Of a stretch of DNA of 64,000 nt, positions 1 to 8,877 are shown in pieces. Origin of the DNA: Bartonella rattimassiliensis 15908 (GTDB lineage: Bacteria > Pseudomonadota > Alphaproteobacteria > Rhizobiales > Rhizobiaceae); NCBI RefSeq assembly GCF_000278215.1, contig NZ_JH725065.1:9461-73460 (forward strand), read 5' to 3'. The notes beneath the pieces are model-generated. The model ran no database searches. It was not told the DNA's origin and worked only from the letters and a program-made list of their open reading frames with translations. Made by a program: the position numbers and the translations under genes. Numbering within the stretch: the first letter of the stretch is position 1; each line of letters starts with the position of its first letter.

Positions 1-292
1 ACAATAAGTTATTTTACATAAAACTTATATATTATTCAAATAATGAATAATTTGTTTAAATTATTTCTTAGAATAAGATGTTGTTTATATTTTATTTCGT
101 GTTAGAAGCAGTTTTTAGAATAAAACTTTATAAATAATTCTTGTATCTGAATTTCTTATCTTCTTTAAAGTGCCATTAAGAGATAAATAATAAAGGCTTT
201 GTAATAGCAATATCTACAGTTTACCTTTTGAGGTTACATATTAGCTGTAATCTGTATTTTCACATAAACCATAACAATAGTGGGCATGAAAA
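1..292. other. AT-rich intergenic region upstream of tcyP
   Basis: Very AT-rich sequence without a supportable reading frame. It should hold the promoter of the cystine transporter gene that starts at 293, but I see no convincing -35/-10 pair. The window edge may cut off an upstream gene's flank. Confidence 0.5.
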
Positions 293-1651
293 ATGACATT
301 TAATTTTTTTATCAATTTAGTTCTTTTTGTTATTTTTGTATTGTTGGTTGCCCAAAGTAAGAGAATAATGCAATGGAGTCTTTCTCTACGTGTTATGCTA
401 GGACTTATCCTTGGCTTGATTTTTGGAAGTGTTCTACAAGTTGTGTATGGAGAAGGTGATGCCACTTTATTGAAATCCGTTGAATGGTTTAACATTGTTG
501 GTAATGGTTATATTTTGTTATTACAAATGATTGTTATGCCATTGGTTTTTGTCTCTATCGTCTCAGCGGTTGCTCATTTGCATTCTATTTATGCCATTGG
601 TAAAATGAGTATCATGACAATTTCAATATTGCTCTTTACCACTGCTCTTTCAGCATTGGTTGGTGTTTGGGTTGTTAATGTCTTTGAATTGACAGCAAAT
701 GGTTTGGTACAGGAGGGACAAAATGTTTCTGTTATTCTCGAGGATCGTATTTCTCAACTTGGAGATATGAATGTCCCAAAGATGATTTTATCTTTGATTC
801 CTAAAAATCCATTTGCTGAGTTAGTCGGAGCCAAGCGTACATCAATTATTAGTGTTGTTATTTTTGCCTCCTTTTTAGGAGCTGCGGTCCTTCTTTTAAA
901 AAAAGATGATCCAGAAAAGGGGGAAAAAGCGCTTTTATTTATTCAAGTAGCACAGGCTTGGATTATGCGGTTAATCCGTCTTGTGATTGCTTTGACGCCT
1001 TATGGTATTTTTGGTCTTATGACGAAAGTAGGAGCGATATCGCGTGTTTCAGATATTTTAAATTTACTTGTTTTTGTCATTGCTTCTTATGTCGGTATTA
1101 TTTTAGTTTTTGGAATCCATGGTGTATTGCTTAGTATTTCTGGGATTAATCCTTTTCGTTTTTTTAAGAAGATTTTGCCGGTTTTAGCATTTGCTTTTAG
1201 CAGTCGTTCAAGTGCTGCGAGTATCCCTTTGAATATTGAGGCTCAAACGCAGTGGATTGGTGTTCCGCAATCCATTGCAAGTTTTGCGGCCTCTTTTGGA
1301 GCAACAATTGGACAAAATGGTTGTGCAGGTCTTTATCCAGCGATGGTTGCGACCATGGTTGCACCTTCTATAGGGATTAATTCGCTTGATCCTACTTGGA
1401 TTGCTACTCTTGTTGGTGTTGTAACATTGAGCTCTATTGGTGTTGCTGGTGTTGGTGGTGGTGCTATTTTCGCTGCATTGATCGTGTTGCCAATTATGGG
1501 GCTTCCTGTTTCTTTGGTTGCTGTACTTATATCTATTGAACCCTTAATTGACATGGGACGTACAGCTTTAAATGTAAGTGATTCAATGTTGGCTGGAACT
1601 ATAACCAGTCAGATATTAAGAAAAACGGATAAAAGCATCTTTGAAAAGTAA
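293..1651 (+). CDS. tcyP: L-cystine / dicarboxylate-type symporter (TcyP/YdjN-like)
   Basis: A 452-residue inner-membrane transporter of the dicarboxylate/amino acid:cation symporter (DAACS) family. The N-terminus, with a first hydrophobic helix at residues 3-20, then a QWSLSLRV stretch and the [20 protein letters not shown] segment near residue 65, resembles E. coli YdjN/TcyP, a cystine importer, more than the C4-dicarboxylate carrier DctA. A serine-rich re-entrant motif (SSRSSAAS) lies near residue 305, as is usual for the substrate and ion path of this family. The start at 293 preserves the first helix; its ribosome binding site is weak. It converges on the methyltransferase gene that ends at 1665, 13 bases away. 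Cystine specificity is inferred from resemblance only. Confidence 0.85.
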   Translation: MTFNFFINLVLFVIFVLLVAQSKRIMQWSLSLRVMLGLILGLIFGSVLQVVYGEGDATLLKSVEWFNIVGNGYILLLQMIVMPLVFVSIVSAVAHLHSIYAIGKMSIMTISILLFTTALSALVGVWVVNVFELTANGLVQEGQNVSVILEDRISQLGDMNVPKMILSLIPKNPFAELVGAKRTSIISVVIFASFLGAAVLLLKKDDPEKGEKALLFIQVAQAWIMRLIRLVIALTPYGIFGLMTKVGAISRVSDILNLLVFVIASYVGIILVFGIHGVLLSISGINPFRFFKKILPVLAFAFSSRSSAASIPLNIEAQTQWIGVPQSIASFAASFGATIGQNGCAGLYPAMVATMVAPSIGINSLDPTWIATLVGVVTLSSIGVAGVGGGAIFAALIVLPIMGLPVSLVAVLISIEPLIDMGRTALNVSDSMLAGTITSQILRKTDKSIFEK

Positions 1652-1664
1652 TTTCCATATTAAG

Positions 1665-2549
1665 TTATAGTTTTGTTTGCTGTTTTACTAAAGCATCTGC
1701 AAGAGATATTTTGGCTGAGCCGGGTTGTATAGGTTTTTGTTGATTTGGGTGAGGAGCCCAACCAGAAAGCCAAATAAAAGAGAAATGTGCTCGAATACGG
1801 CCATCCTGATCGCTAAATCGTTGTGCATAGATTTCAGCAGCACGGAGAAAAAAGCGTTTGGATACAGGGCGACGTGAGCGCTTTATGAGTGCATTTTGCA
1901 TTCCCATAGCTTTAAGATCATGTATGAGATCAAACATTGTATTGTAGCGTATAGTGATATCTTCAATATCTGCAACAGGGAGAGCAAAACCAATACGCTG
2001 TAAAAGAGCTCCTACCTCACGAATGTCGGCAAAAGGATAGACCCTAGGGCTTACTCCGCCATAGATTTCAGTTTCCGCTTGTAAGAGACATTCACGTAAT
2101 TCTCTTAGTGTCCCATTTCCAGCCATAACAGCCAAAAATAAACCATCTGGTTTAAGGGTATTTTTTATCTGACTTAGAACACCAGGGGTATCATTCGTCA
2201 ATTGTAATGAAAGAAGCGAAACAATAAGATCACAGTAACTTTGGGGTAAATCAAGAAACTCTCGATGACGTAAATGAAACTTTTTATCATGGCTTTGATA
2301 AAGCGCATCGGTTTCAATACGTTCTATGGAAGAAACTTTTCCAGATTTTATTAAAGCTTGTGCAGCAAGGTCTGTATGGCTGTGTAAATCGAGAGCTAGT
2401 GTAAAGAAGCGATCAACGGTGCTAAGACGTTTATAGAGATCTTCTGCCATGTGAGAAAGTAAAAAGTCATATCCTTTTTTTGCTTTATGAAAGGCGCGTT
2501 TGCGGAATTGTTCAATGCGGTTATGATCAAAAATTAAAGGATGCGACAT
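1665..2549 (-). CDS. SAM-dependent methyltransferase, BioC/NDUFAF5-like
   Basis: About 294 residues from the ATG at 2549; an upstream in-frame TTG at 2609 would add 20 residues. The N-terminus (MSHPLIFDHNRIEQFRKRA) matches the alphaproteobacterial family related to mitochondrial NDUFAF5 and often labelled BioC-like. Motif I, normally a glycine-rich SAM loop, reads ALDLHSHTD here and lacks the usual GxG, so activity and cofactor binding are uncertain. A post-I/IV type segment (YCDLIVSLLSLQLTND) and a C-terminal region follow as in the family. It is divergent from comF, an arrangement also seen in rhizobia. No other biotin gene is nearby, so a role in biotin synthesis is not supported; arginine hydroxylation in complex I assembly is known only for the human protein. 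Confidence 0.75.
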   Translation of the reverse strand: MSHPLIFDHNRIEQFRKRAFHKAKKGYDFLLSHMAEDLYKRLSTVDRFFTLALDLHSHTDLAAQALIKSGKVSSIERIETDALYQSHDKKFHLRHREFLDLPQSYCDLIVSLLSLQLTNDTPGVLSQIKNTLKPDGLFLAVMAGNGTLRELRECLLQAETEIYGGVSPRVYPFADIREVGALLQRIGFALPVADIEDITIRYNTMFDLIHDLKAMGMQNALIKRSRRPVSKRFFLRAAEIYAQRFSDQDGRIRAHFSFIWLSGWAPHPNQQKPIQPGSAKISLADALVKQQTKL

Positions 2550-2745
2550 ATTTTGGAACACTTTCGATCTATGAAAGAATTTATGTTGAAAAGGTTCATT
2601 TTTGTGCAAGCTTTGTCAAATTTATAACGTGAAAGAAAAATAAATTTATAGCAGATAAGAGTTTTTAAAGGAATTAAAATTATAAATTGAGGAAATACAA
2701 AGGGACTTTTGTTCTGCAGGGAATTTGTAAAAGCCTAGATTTATA

Positions 2746-3531
2746 ATGTTGTATTTTCGAGAAGCGGCATTAAATAGCGGAGATATACTAAGTAAGTTCT
2801 TTGAGAGCTTAAAAACTATGCTTTATCCACCAATTTGTCCTGGATGTAAGCAAAATGTTTCTACCTATGGCACGATTTGCTCTGAATGTTGGAAAGATCT
2901 TCAATTTATCACGAAACCTTATTGTCCTGTTATGGGGACTCCTTTTGTTTGTGATATGGGGGATGGTTTTCGTAGTGGTGAAGCACTTCGTAATTCTCTC
3001 CCTTTTTCACGCGTTCGTTCTGCGATTGTTCATAAAGGACTTGCGCGAACTTTAGTAACACGCTTAAAATATGGTGATCATATAGAATTAGCATCATTTA
3101 TGGCCAATTGGATGATGTTTGCTGGGCGCGAGATTATTAATGATTGCGATGTTATCATTCCTATTCCATTGCATTTTCGTCGTTTTTGGGAAAGACGTTA
3201 TAATCAATCTGCTGAGCTTGCACGTTATATCGCAGCATCACAAAAAAAGCTTTTAAAACCAGGTTGGCTTATTCGTTGTCGTCATACCCGTCCGCAGGTT
3301 AGTCTTTCTTCGAGAGAGAGAAAACTTAACGTAAGAAATGCTTTTAAGGTTTCGCATAAGGTTAAAAAGTATCTCAAAGGGCGTTCTGTTTTGCTGATTG
3401 ATGATGTTTTTACGACCGGTGCAACAGTTACAGCAGCAGCTTCTGCATTAAAATATGCAGGTGCACGCCAGGTTGATGTGCTAACATTTTCGCGTGTCCT
3501 TAAAGAAGATTCTATTTTCCCTTCTTCTTAA
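2746..3531 (+). CDS. comF: ComF family phosphoribosyltransferase-like protein
   Basis: 261 residues. A cysteine cluster (CPGC then CSECW) at about residues 31-50 is the usual N-terminal zinc-finger-like region of the ComF family, followed by a PRTase type I domain with the PRPP loop VLLIDDVFTTGATV near residue 225. ComF proteins are linked to DNA uptake in competent bacteria; elsewhere the function is poorly known. The ATG at 2746 has no clear ribosome binding site. An internal ATG at 2818, just before the LYPPICPGC segment, is an alternative, but the preceding residues fit the usual family N-terminus. grxC starts 49 bases after the stop, so the two may be cotranscribed. Confidence 0.85.
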   Translation: MLYFREAALNSGDILSKFFESLKTMLYPPICPGCKQNVSTYGTICSECWKDLQFITKPYCPVMGTPFVCDMGDGFRSGEALRNSLPFSRVRSAIVHKGLARTLVTRLKYGDHIELASFMANWMMFAGREIINDCDVIIPIPLHFRRFWERRYNQSAELARYIAASQKKLLKPGWLIRCRHTRPQVSLSSRERKLNVRNAFKVSHKVKKYLKGRSVLLIDDVFTTGATVTAAASALKYAGARQVDVLTFSRVLKEDSIFPSS

Positions 3532-3580
3532 GAGGAACTTCAAAGTAAGTGTTATTAAAAAAATATTGGAGGATAATACT

Positions 3581-3838
3581 ATGAAAGAGATCATAATTTA
3601 TACACGTTCTAACTGTCCTTATTGCGCAAAAGCACGTGATTTGCTTGATAAAAAAGGCGTAAAATACACAGATATCGATGCTTCTACATCCCTTCGCCAG
3701 GAAATGGTACAGCGTGCAAATGGACGCAATACATTTCCACAAATTTTTATAGGTAATTATCACGTTGGTGGTTGTGATGATCTTTATGCTTTAGAGGCTG
3801 AGGGAAAGCTCAATTCCTTATTACAAGGCATACAATAG
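3581..3838 (+). CDS. grxC: Glutaredoxin 3
   Basis: 85 residues, the usual size of bacterial GrxC. It contains the dithiol active site CPYC at residues 12-15, the TFPQIFIG cis-proline segment and the GGCDDL glutathione-binding end. It reduces disulfides and mixed glutathione disulfides in the cytoplasm. The ATG at 3581 is preceded by GGAGGA at optimal spacing, which decides this start over a longer frame beginning at 3494 that would overlap comF. It lies downstream of comF and converges on ubiG. In many rhizobia the comF-grxC pair is followed by a nitrilase-family gene; here it is not. Confidence 0.93.
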   Translation: MKEIIIYTRSNCPYCAKARDLLDKKGVKYTDIDASTSLRQEMVQRANGRNTFPQIFIGNYHVGGCDDLYALEAEGKLNSLLQGIQ

Positions 3839-3855
3839 TTGTAAATTAGATATCC

Positions 3856-4599
3856 TTAAGACCGTTTTGCAAGAAGGAGATAGTTAACATCCATGTCTTT
3901 TGAACGATTCCAACTATCGTTGAATGGATTATAAGTAATGCCTATCTCATCAATGATAGTCAGAGCGTTTTTTGATAAGAAATCTTTAAGTTCTCGAGGT
4001 TTTAGGAATTTTTTATAATCATGTGTTCCTTTAGGAAGCCAACGTAGGATATATTCAGCGCCTACAATCGCAAGTCCCCATGCTTTCCACGTGCGGTTGA
4101 GTGTTGAGATAAACATCAACCCTTGTGGTTTCAGCATTTTTGCTGTAGATTCTATGAGGAGATTAACGTCAGCGACGTGTTCAACCACTTCCATATTAAG
4201 GATTATATCAAATTTTTCTCCTTCATTAGCAAGTGTTTCTGCTGTCATTGTACGGTAATCAATTGAAAGGTTATTTTGGGCTGCATGGATTTTTGCAACT
4301 TCAATATTCGTTTGTGCAGCATCAACGCCTATGACCGTAGCGCCAAGCCGTGCCATTGGTTCACATAACAAGCCTCCTCCACAGCCGATATCAAGAATTT
4401 TCAAATTATCAAAGGGTGTAAGTGAAACAGGATCACACTTAAATTCTAAACAAATTTTTTCTCTGATGTAAGCAAGGCGTGTTGGGTTAAATTGGTGAAG
4501 GGGGCGAAATTTTCCTTGTGGATTCCACCATTCTGTAGCAATACGTGAAAAGTGATCAATTTCACTTTGATCAATCGTTGTTCGTACTTCATCTATCAT
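3856..4599 (-). CDS. ubiG: Ubiquinone biosynthesis O-methyltransferase
   Basis: 247 residues. UbiG performs both O-methylations of the ubiquinone ring, using SAM, at the inner membrane face. The SAM-binding motif [19 protein letters not shown] is intact near residues 69-86, the following acidic residue lies in VIGVDAAQ, and the family hallmark N-terminus ([21 protein letters not shown]) and TLNRTWKAW segment are present. The ATG at 4599 has the ribosome binding site AAAGGAAAG. It is convergent with grxC and divergent from lysC. ubiA lies elsewhere in this window, so the ubiquinone genes are scattered. Confidence 0.95.
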   Translation of the reverse strand: MIDEVRTTIDQSEIDHFSRIATEWWNPQGKFRPLHQFNPTRLAYIREKICLEFKCDPVSLTPFDNLKILDIGCGGGLLCEPMARLGATVIGVDAAQTNIEVAKIHAAQNNLSIDYRTMTAETLANEGEKFDIILNMEVVEHVADVNLLIESTAKMLKPQGLMFISTLNRTWKAWGLAIVGAEYILRWLPKGTHDYKKFLKPRELKDFLSKNALTIIDEIGITYNPFNDSWNRSKDMDVNYLLLAKRS

Positions 4600-4724
4600 T
4601 TTTCTTTCCTTTTATTTTTAATGATCAAGACAAGTGGATTTTACACAAAGTCAAGAGAAATTAATATAATCATAATGAAACTTGCACAAATGATAGATAT
4701 TCGCTATGTCGAGAAAATGGTTAG

Positions 4725-4753
4725 TTGATACAGCATCTTATTCTCATTATCGT
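4725..4753 (+). promoter_or_regulatory. Candidate sigma70-type promoter of lysC
   Basis: TTGATA at 4725-4730, a 17-base spacer, and TATCGT at 4748-4753, about 35 bases before the lysC ATG. The -35 matches five of six consensus bases and the -10 four of six. This is pattern-based only. Confidence 0.35.
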
Positions 4754-4788
4754 TTGAGATAAGGAATGTAAAGGTAAGAGTATTATTA

Positions 4789-6045
4789 ATGGCGCGCATT
4801 GTCATGAAATTTGGTGGAACATCTGTAGCAAACATTGAATGTATTCATAATGTTGCACGGCATGTCAAAAGAGAGGTTGATGCAGGCAATGAGGTTGCAG
4901 TTGTCGTATCTGCGATGGCTGGTAAAACGGATGAGCTTGTCCAGTGGACGTGTGATACTTCACCTATACATAAAGATGCTCGTGAATATGATGTTGTGGT
5001 TGCTTCTGGTGAACAGGTTACTTCAGGCTTGTTGGCTTTGACACTTCAGGCAATGGGTGTGAATGCACGTTCATGGCTTGGTTGGCAAATCCCTATTCAT
5101 ACAGATAGTGCACACGGCAGTGCACGTATTACTGATATTGATGGATCTTTTTTAATAGAGCGTTTTCAGGAAGGTCAGGTTGCTGTTATTGCTGGTTTTC
5201 AGGGGGTATCTGCGGATCATCGGATTTCTACCTTAGGACGTGGGGGATCAGATACAAGTGCTGTTGCTATAGCAGCGGCTATAAAAGCTGATCGCTGTGA
5301 TATTTATACGGATGTGGATGGTGTTTATACAACGGATCCACGTATAGAACCGAAAGCTCGTCGTTTACCGAAGGTAGCTTTTGAGGAAATGCTAGAAATG
5401 GCTTCTCTTGGTGCAAAAGTTTTGCAGGTTCGCTCTGTTGAATTGGCAATGGTGCATAAGGTTCGTACTTTTGTACGTTCAAGTTTTGAGGATCCTGGTG
5501 CGCTAGGCATGGAAGATCCAAAGAGTTCTTCTGGAACACTTATTTGCGATGAGGATGAAATCGTGGAACAACAAAATGTTACTGGTATTGCTTTTGCTAA
5601 GGATGAAGCACAAATTTCCCTTCGTCGGCTTGCTGATCGTCCAGGAATTTCGGCAGCAATTTTCGGCCCCTTGGCTGAAGAGCGCATTAATGTTGATATG
5701 ATTGTGCAAAATATTTCTGAAGATGGCTCAAAAACGGATATGACTTTTACTGTACCATCAGCAGATGTAGAAAAAGCCGTTACTCTTCTTGAAAAAAATC
5801 GTAAAGAAATTGGATTTGATGTTCTCCAATTTGAAAGCGATCTTGCTAAGGTATCTGTAATTGGTATTGGAATGCGTAGCCATGCAGGTGTTGCTGCCAC
5901 AGCGTTTAAGGCTTTAGCTGAAAAAGGTATTAATATTCAAGCAATTACGACATCAGAAATTAAGATTTCTATTTTGATTGATAGTGCTTATACTGAACTT
6001 GCTGTTAGAACATTACATGCTGTTTATGCTCTTGATAAGAAGTAA
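4789..6045 (+). CDS. lysC: Aspartate kinase
   Basis: 418 residues. It phosphorylates L-aspartate, the first step towards lysine, threonine and methionine. The kinase motif VMKFGGTSVA is at residues 5-14, and the nucleotide-binding segment GRGGSDTSAVA lies near residue 148. Two C-terminal ACT domains (about 265-345 and 350-418) are expected to bind feedback effectors, as in the class II alpha/beta-type aspartokinases; an internal start for a separate beta subunit is possible but was not established. It is followed by a 1.3 kb gene-free stretch instead of the ptsP-prfA-prmC genes that I recall following lysC in several rhizobia. Confidence 0.95.
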   Translation: MARIVMKFGGTSVANIECIHNVARHVKREVDAGNEVAVVVSAMAGKTDELVQWTCDTSPIHKDAREYDVVVASGEQVTSGLLALTLQAMGVNARSWLGWQIPIHTDSAHGSARITDIDGSFLIERFQEGQVAVIAGFQGVSADHRISTLGRGGSDTSAVAIAAAIKADRCDIYTDVDGVYTTDPRIEPKARRLPKVAFEEMLEMASLGAKVLQVRSVELAMVHKVRTFVRSSFEDPGALGMEDPKSSSGTLICDEDEIVEQQNVTGIAFAKDEAQISLRRLADRPGISAAIFGPLAEERINVDMIVQNISEDGSKTDMTFTVPSADVEKAVTLLEKNRKEIGFDVLQFESDLAKVSVIGIGMRSHAGVAATAFKALAEKGINIQAITTSEIKISILIDSAYTELAVRTLHAVYALDKK

Positions 6046-7371
6046 GTATTTTTTTAGCTGCAAAAAATTTCAAGTACATAAAGCTTTAGTATATTAAGAA
6101 TTTTTATTAAGAGTGAGTTATGTTTTGAACTTAAATGAGAATATTCGTTACAAGACAACTCTCTTATTTTAAATGTATTCATGATCTTTAAAATTAGGAC
6201 ATAGTTTAATTCTAGGAGAATATGAATTTGTACAGATAAAAAACGATATATACCTTTATATTTATAAAGGTGAAAGCGGCAGCATTAAAGTTATTTTTCA
6301 GTTTCTAATGTTCCGATATCTTTTTCTTTTAAATCGAGAAATATTATGGTATTTTGGTCTCTCGCGCGATTTATAAAACAAGAGATTATACTTAAAATGT
6401 ATTTACCTAAAAAAATAATATGTCTTTTAAAGGAAGGGTAGCATTAAAACTATTGAAAATATCAGCAATAAAATCAGTGACGAGTAGATTGATTTGTTGG
6501 AAAAAAATAAGTCTTGAGATTACTTAACTGATTATTGAATTCTTCTTGCTATGTTGCCTTTAATAATTGATAGGTTAAGAGGAAAGAGCTCTTGGGGGGG
6601 ATAAAAAAGAGTAAATTTGTATTATTTCAATAAACTAACGTCTATACACTTTGTTATAAAATTGCAGATCGTAATAAATTCGATGCTGAAGTTAAAGTGT
6701 CTAAAACGAATCTCTATGATTCTTATACAAACAGTTCTGCTGAGAAAGTTGTTTTGTATTTTTGTGTTGATTATCTCAGTATACGTTGTTCATTTGCATT
6801 GAGCAGTAAAAATCTTAATGATGGTTTCAAATGAAAATATGTTATTACACTGCTACTCCTTGTTATTTTTGATTTTCTTCATAAGACTTATCAGTGGAGG
6901 GGATAGTTATAAAGAGACTAACTTTTCCATTCATTTATCAATGAGGAAGAAAGATATATTAAAATTTCTTTTTCTTATAATTAAATATAATATATTAATT
7001 TATAATAATTGATTGTTTATTCATAGTGAGCAATGGCTCTGATGAAAGACAACTTCCCTTATCACGAAGCTTTTTATATTTCATCAATTAAAATCATTTC
7101 TGTGTATATCATGAGCACTGGTGTATAAGTAAAAAGTTATTGAAGAAAAGAGTAGAAATATCTTTTACGAATCTTCTCAAAGATCAAAGAATGTGGCAAC
7201 ATTAGAGGCTAGTAGAGATAGTATAATAAGGCCTGTTTTCCCTTTCATAAATGTAAAGAGGAGATGAAACAACTTCTTTTTATGTTTAATAAACTATTTT
7301 CACGTTAAATATTATCCAAATCAAACAAATAAGCAAAATCCCTTTTTAAAAGGCTTGCATAAAATTCTATT
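6046..7371. other. 1.3 kb gene-free region between lysC and nhaA
   Basis: Both neighbouring genes end here. The only open frames are short (under about 65 codons), AT-rich and without good ribosome binding sites, and I recognise no protein similarity. It contains a short inverted repeat at 6252-6271 and a run of eight G at about 6593. Most likely this is decayed coding sequence. Confidence 0.5.
6252..6271. repeat. Perfect 9-bp inverted repeat
   Basis: ACCTTTATA, two bases, TATAAAGGT. It lies 200 bases after lysC in otherwise featureless sequence. It could be an operator-like site or a hairpin; there is no T-run to make it a terminator. Confidence 0.4.
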
Positions 7372-8742
7372 TCAGTTAGTTGCTTGAGGACTATGAGAAA
7401 TTTTTTTATTACGCTTAATATAAATAACTCCATATCCCAGACCGATAAGAGCAGATAAACCAGAGCCACAAAGTACTCCAATTTTTGCAGCATCAAGCAG
7501 GATAATATTTTTAAAAGCAAGCATTGAAACAAAAATAGACATTGTAAAGCCAATTCCTGCTAAAAAACCAATAAGTAAGATACCCGTCCATGTCATATGA
7601 GGAGGTAGACGACATAACCCTGATTTTACGGCTAGATAACTGGCAGTGATAATGCCAAGAGGTTTACCGACGCAAAGACCAATGACAACACCAAGAACAA
7701 TTAAGAATGATTTATCAGAAACAAGGTTAAAGTTTGCAAAACTTACTCCTGCATTTGCGAAGGCAAAAATCGGCATTACGCCATATGCAACCCATGGATG
7801 CAGTGCTTTTTGGACCTGTGTTACTGGAGCAATCATTGCCCGTTGTCCTTTGCGCATTTTTTTCAATGCAGTTGAAATATGATGTAGATCTGCTTTTGTG
7901 TTTTTTTCTTGGAGAATTTGCATAGCGTTGCTGAGCATGGTGAGTGGCGCTACAAGAGTGCGTGTAGGAAAAACAGGAGTCATCATACCTAAGATTACAC
8001 CAGCAAGTGATGGATGAACGCCTGTTACCATTAACCCCCACCAGATGATTGCACCAGGTAAAATGTAAAGCCATGCTGATGCAAGCCCGATCCATTGAAA
8101 AAAGAGTACCAGAGCGATACCCGCTCCCACAATCATTAAACCACTAAGATCAATGTTTGTTGAGTAGAAAAAAGCAATAATAAGAACAGCGATAATATCA
8201 TCAATAATCGCTAATGATAAAAGAATGATATGAAGATTAGAAGGAATCTTTTTTCCAAGAAGAGCAAGAATACCTAAAGCAAAGGCAATATCTGTTGCTG
8301 TTGGAACAGCCCAACCATGTATATGCCCATCGTTAAAGTTGAGGATAAAATAAATAATTGCAGGGAAACAAACACCCCCTATTGCAGCAACAATGGGCAA
8401 AATTGCTTGTTTAAAATCGGCAAGAGCACCTTCATGAATTTCGCGTCGAATTTCCATTCCTGCGACGAGAAAGAAAACAGTCATAAGGGCATCATTGACC
8501 CAAAAATGTAAGTCCCATGAAAGAGTAAAATGACCCAAATTAAAACCAAGAGGTGTATGCCAAAAGGATTCATAAAGATCAGCATATTGAGAATTAGCAA
8601 AAATGAGTGCAGCAGCTGCTGCTGATAAAAGAACAATACCACTAAGAGCCTCAATATGGAGAAAACGCTCGATAGCAGAAAGAGCCCGATCAGTAACACG
8701 AGAAGCGCGATTAGGCAAGCGATTTGCAAATAAATCAGACAT
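7372..8742 (-). CDS. nhaA: Na+/H+ antiporter NhaA
   Basis: 456 residues from the ATG at 8742; a GTG at 8754 is in frame, but the GGAG that serves the ATG overlaps it, so the ATG is preferred. NhaA expels Na+ or Li+ in exchange for protons at the inner membrane. The paired aspartates of the ion site are visible in LAIIDDIIAVLIIAFFY near residue 170, and TATDIAFALGIL precedes them as in the family. The protein is longer than E. coli NhaA (388 residues), with an extended hydrophilic N-terminus and loop, as in other alphaproteobacteria. The gene lies alone between the lysC gap and a hypothetical gene on the same strand. Confidence 0.94.
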   Translation of the reverse strand: MSDLFANRLPNRASRVTDRALSAIERFLHIEALSGIVLLSAAAAALIFANSQYADLYESFWHTPLGFNLGHFTLSWDLHFWVNDALMTVFFLVAGMEIRREIHEGALADFKQAILPIVAAIGGVCFPAIIYFILNFNDGHIHGWAVPTATDIAFALGILALLGKKIPSNLHIILLSLAIIDDIIAVLIIAFFYSTNIDLSGLMIVGAGIALVLFFQWIGLASAWLYILPGAIIWWGLMVTGVHPSLAGVILGMMTPVFPTRTLVAPLTMLSNAMQILQEKNTKADLHHISTALKKMRKGQRAMIAPVTQVQKALHPWVAYGVMPIFAFANAGVSFANFNLVSDKSFLIVLGVVIGLCVGKPLGIITASYLAVKSGLCRLPPHMTWTGILLIGFLAGIGFTMSIFVSMLAFKNIILLDAAKIGVLCGSGLSALIGLGYGVIYIKRNKKISHSPQATN

Positions 8743-8877
8743 GAACAACTCCACGTATTAACAACTTTAATGATTCCATATTCTTTTGTATAATACCTTC
8801 TGTATCATATAAAAGCAAAAAGAGGAATAAAGTTCTTAATTTATAGATAAGATCATCATATTTAAAGCACAAAATGT

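Noticed and set aside
5325-5900. 191-codon open frame antisense to lysC
   Set aside because: It mirrors the codon structure of lysC, is serine/arginine-rich as usual for antisense shadows, and lies wholly inside an intact conserved gene.
6617-7012. Two small AT-rich open frames (61 and 64 codons) after lysC
   Set aside because: No ribosome binding site, skewed composition made of Ile/Leu/Phe/Lys from AT-rich DNA, and no recognisable similarity.
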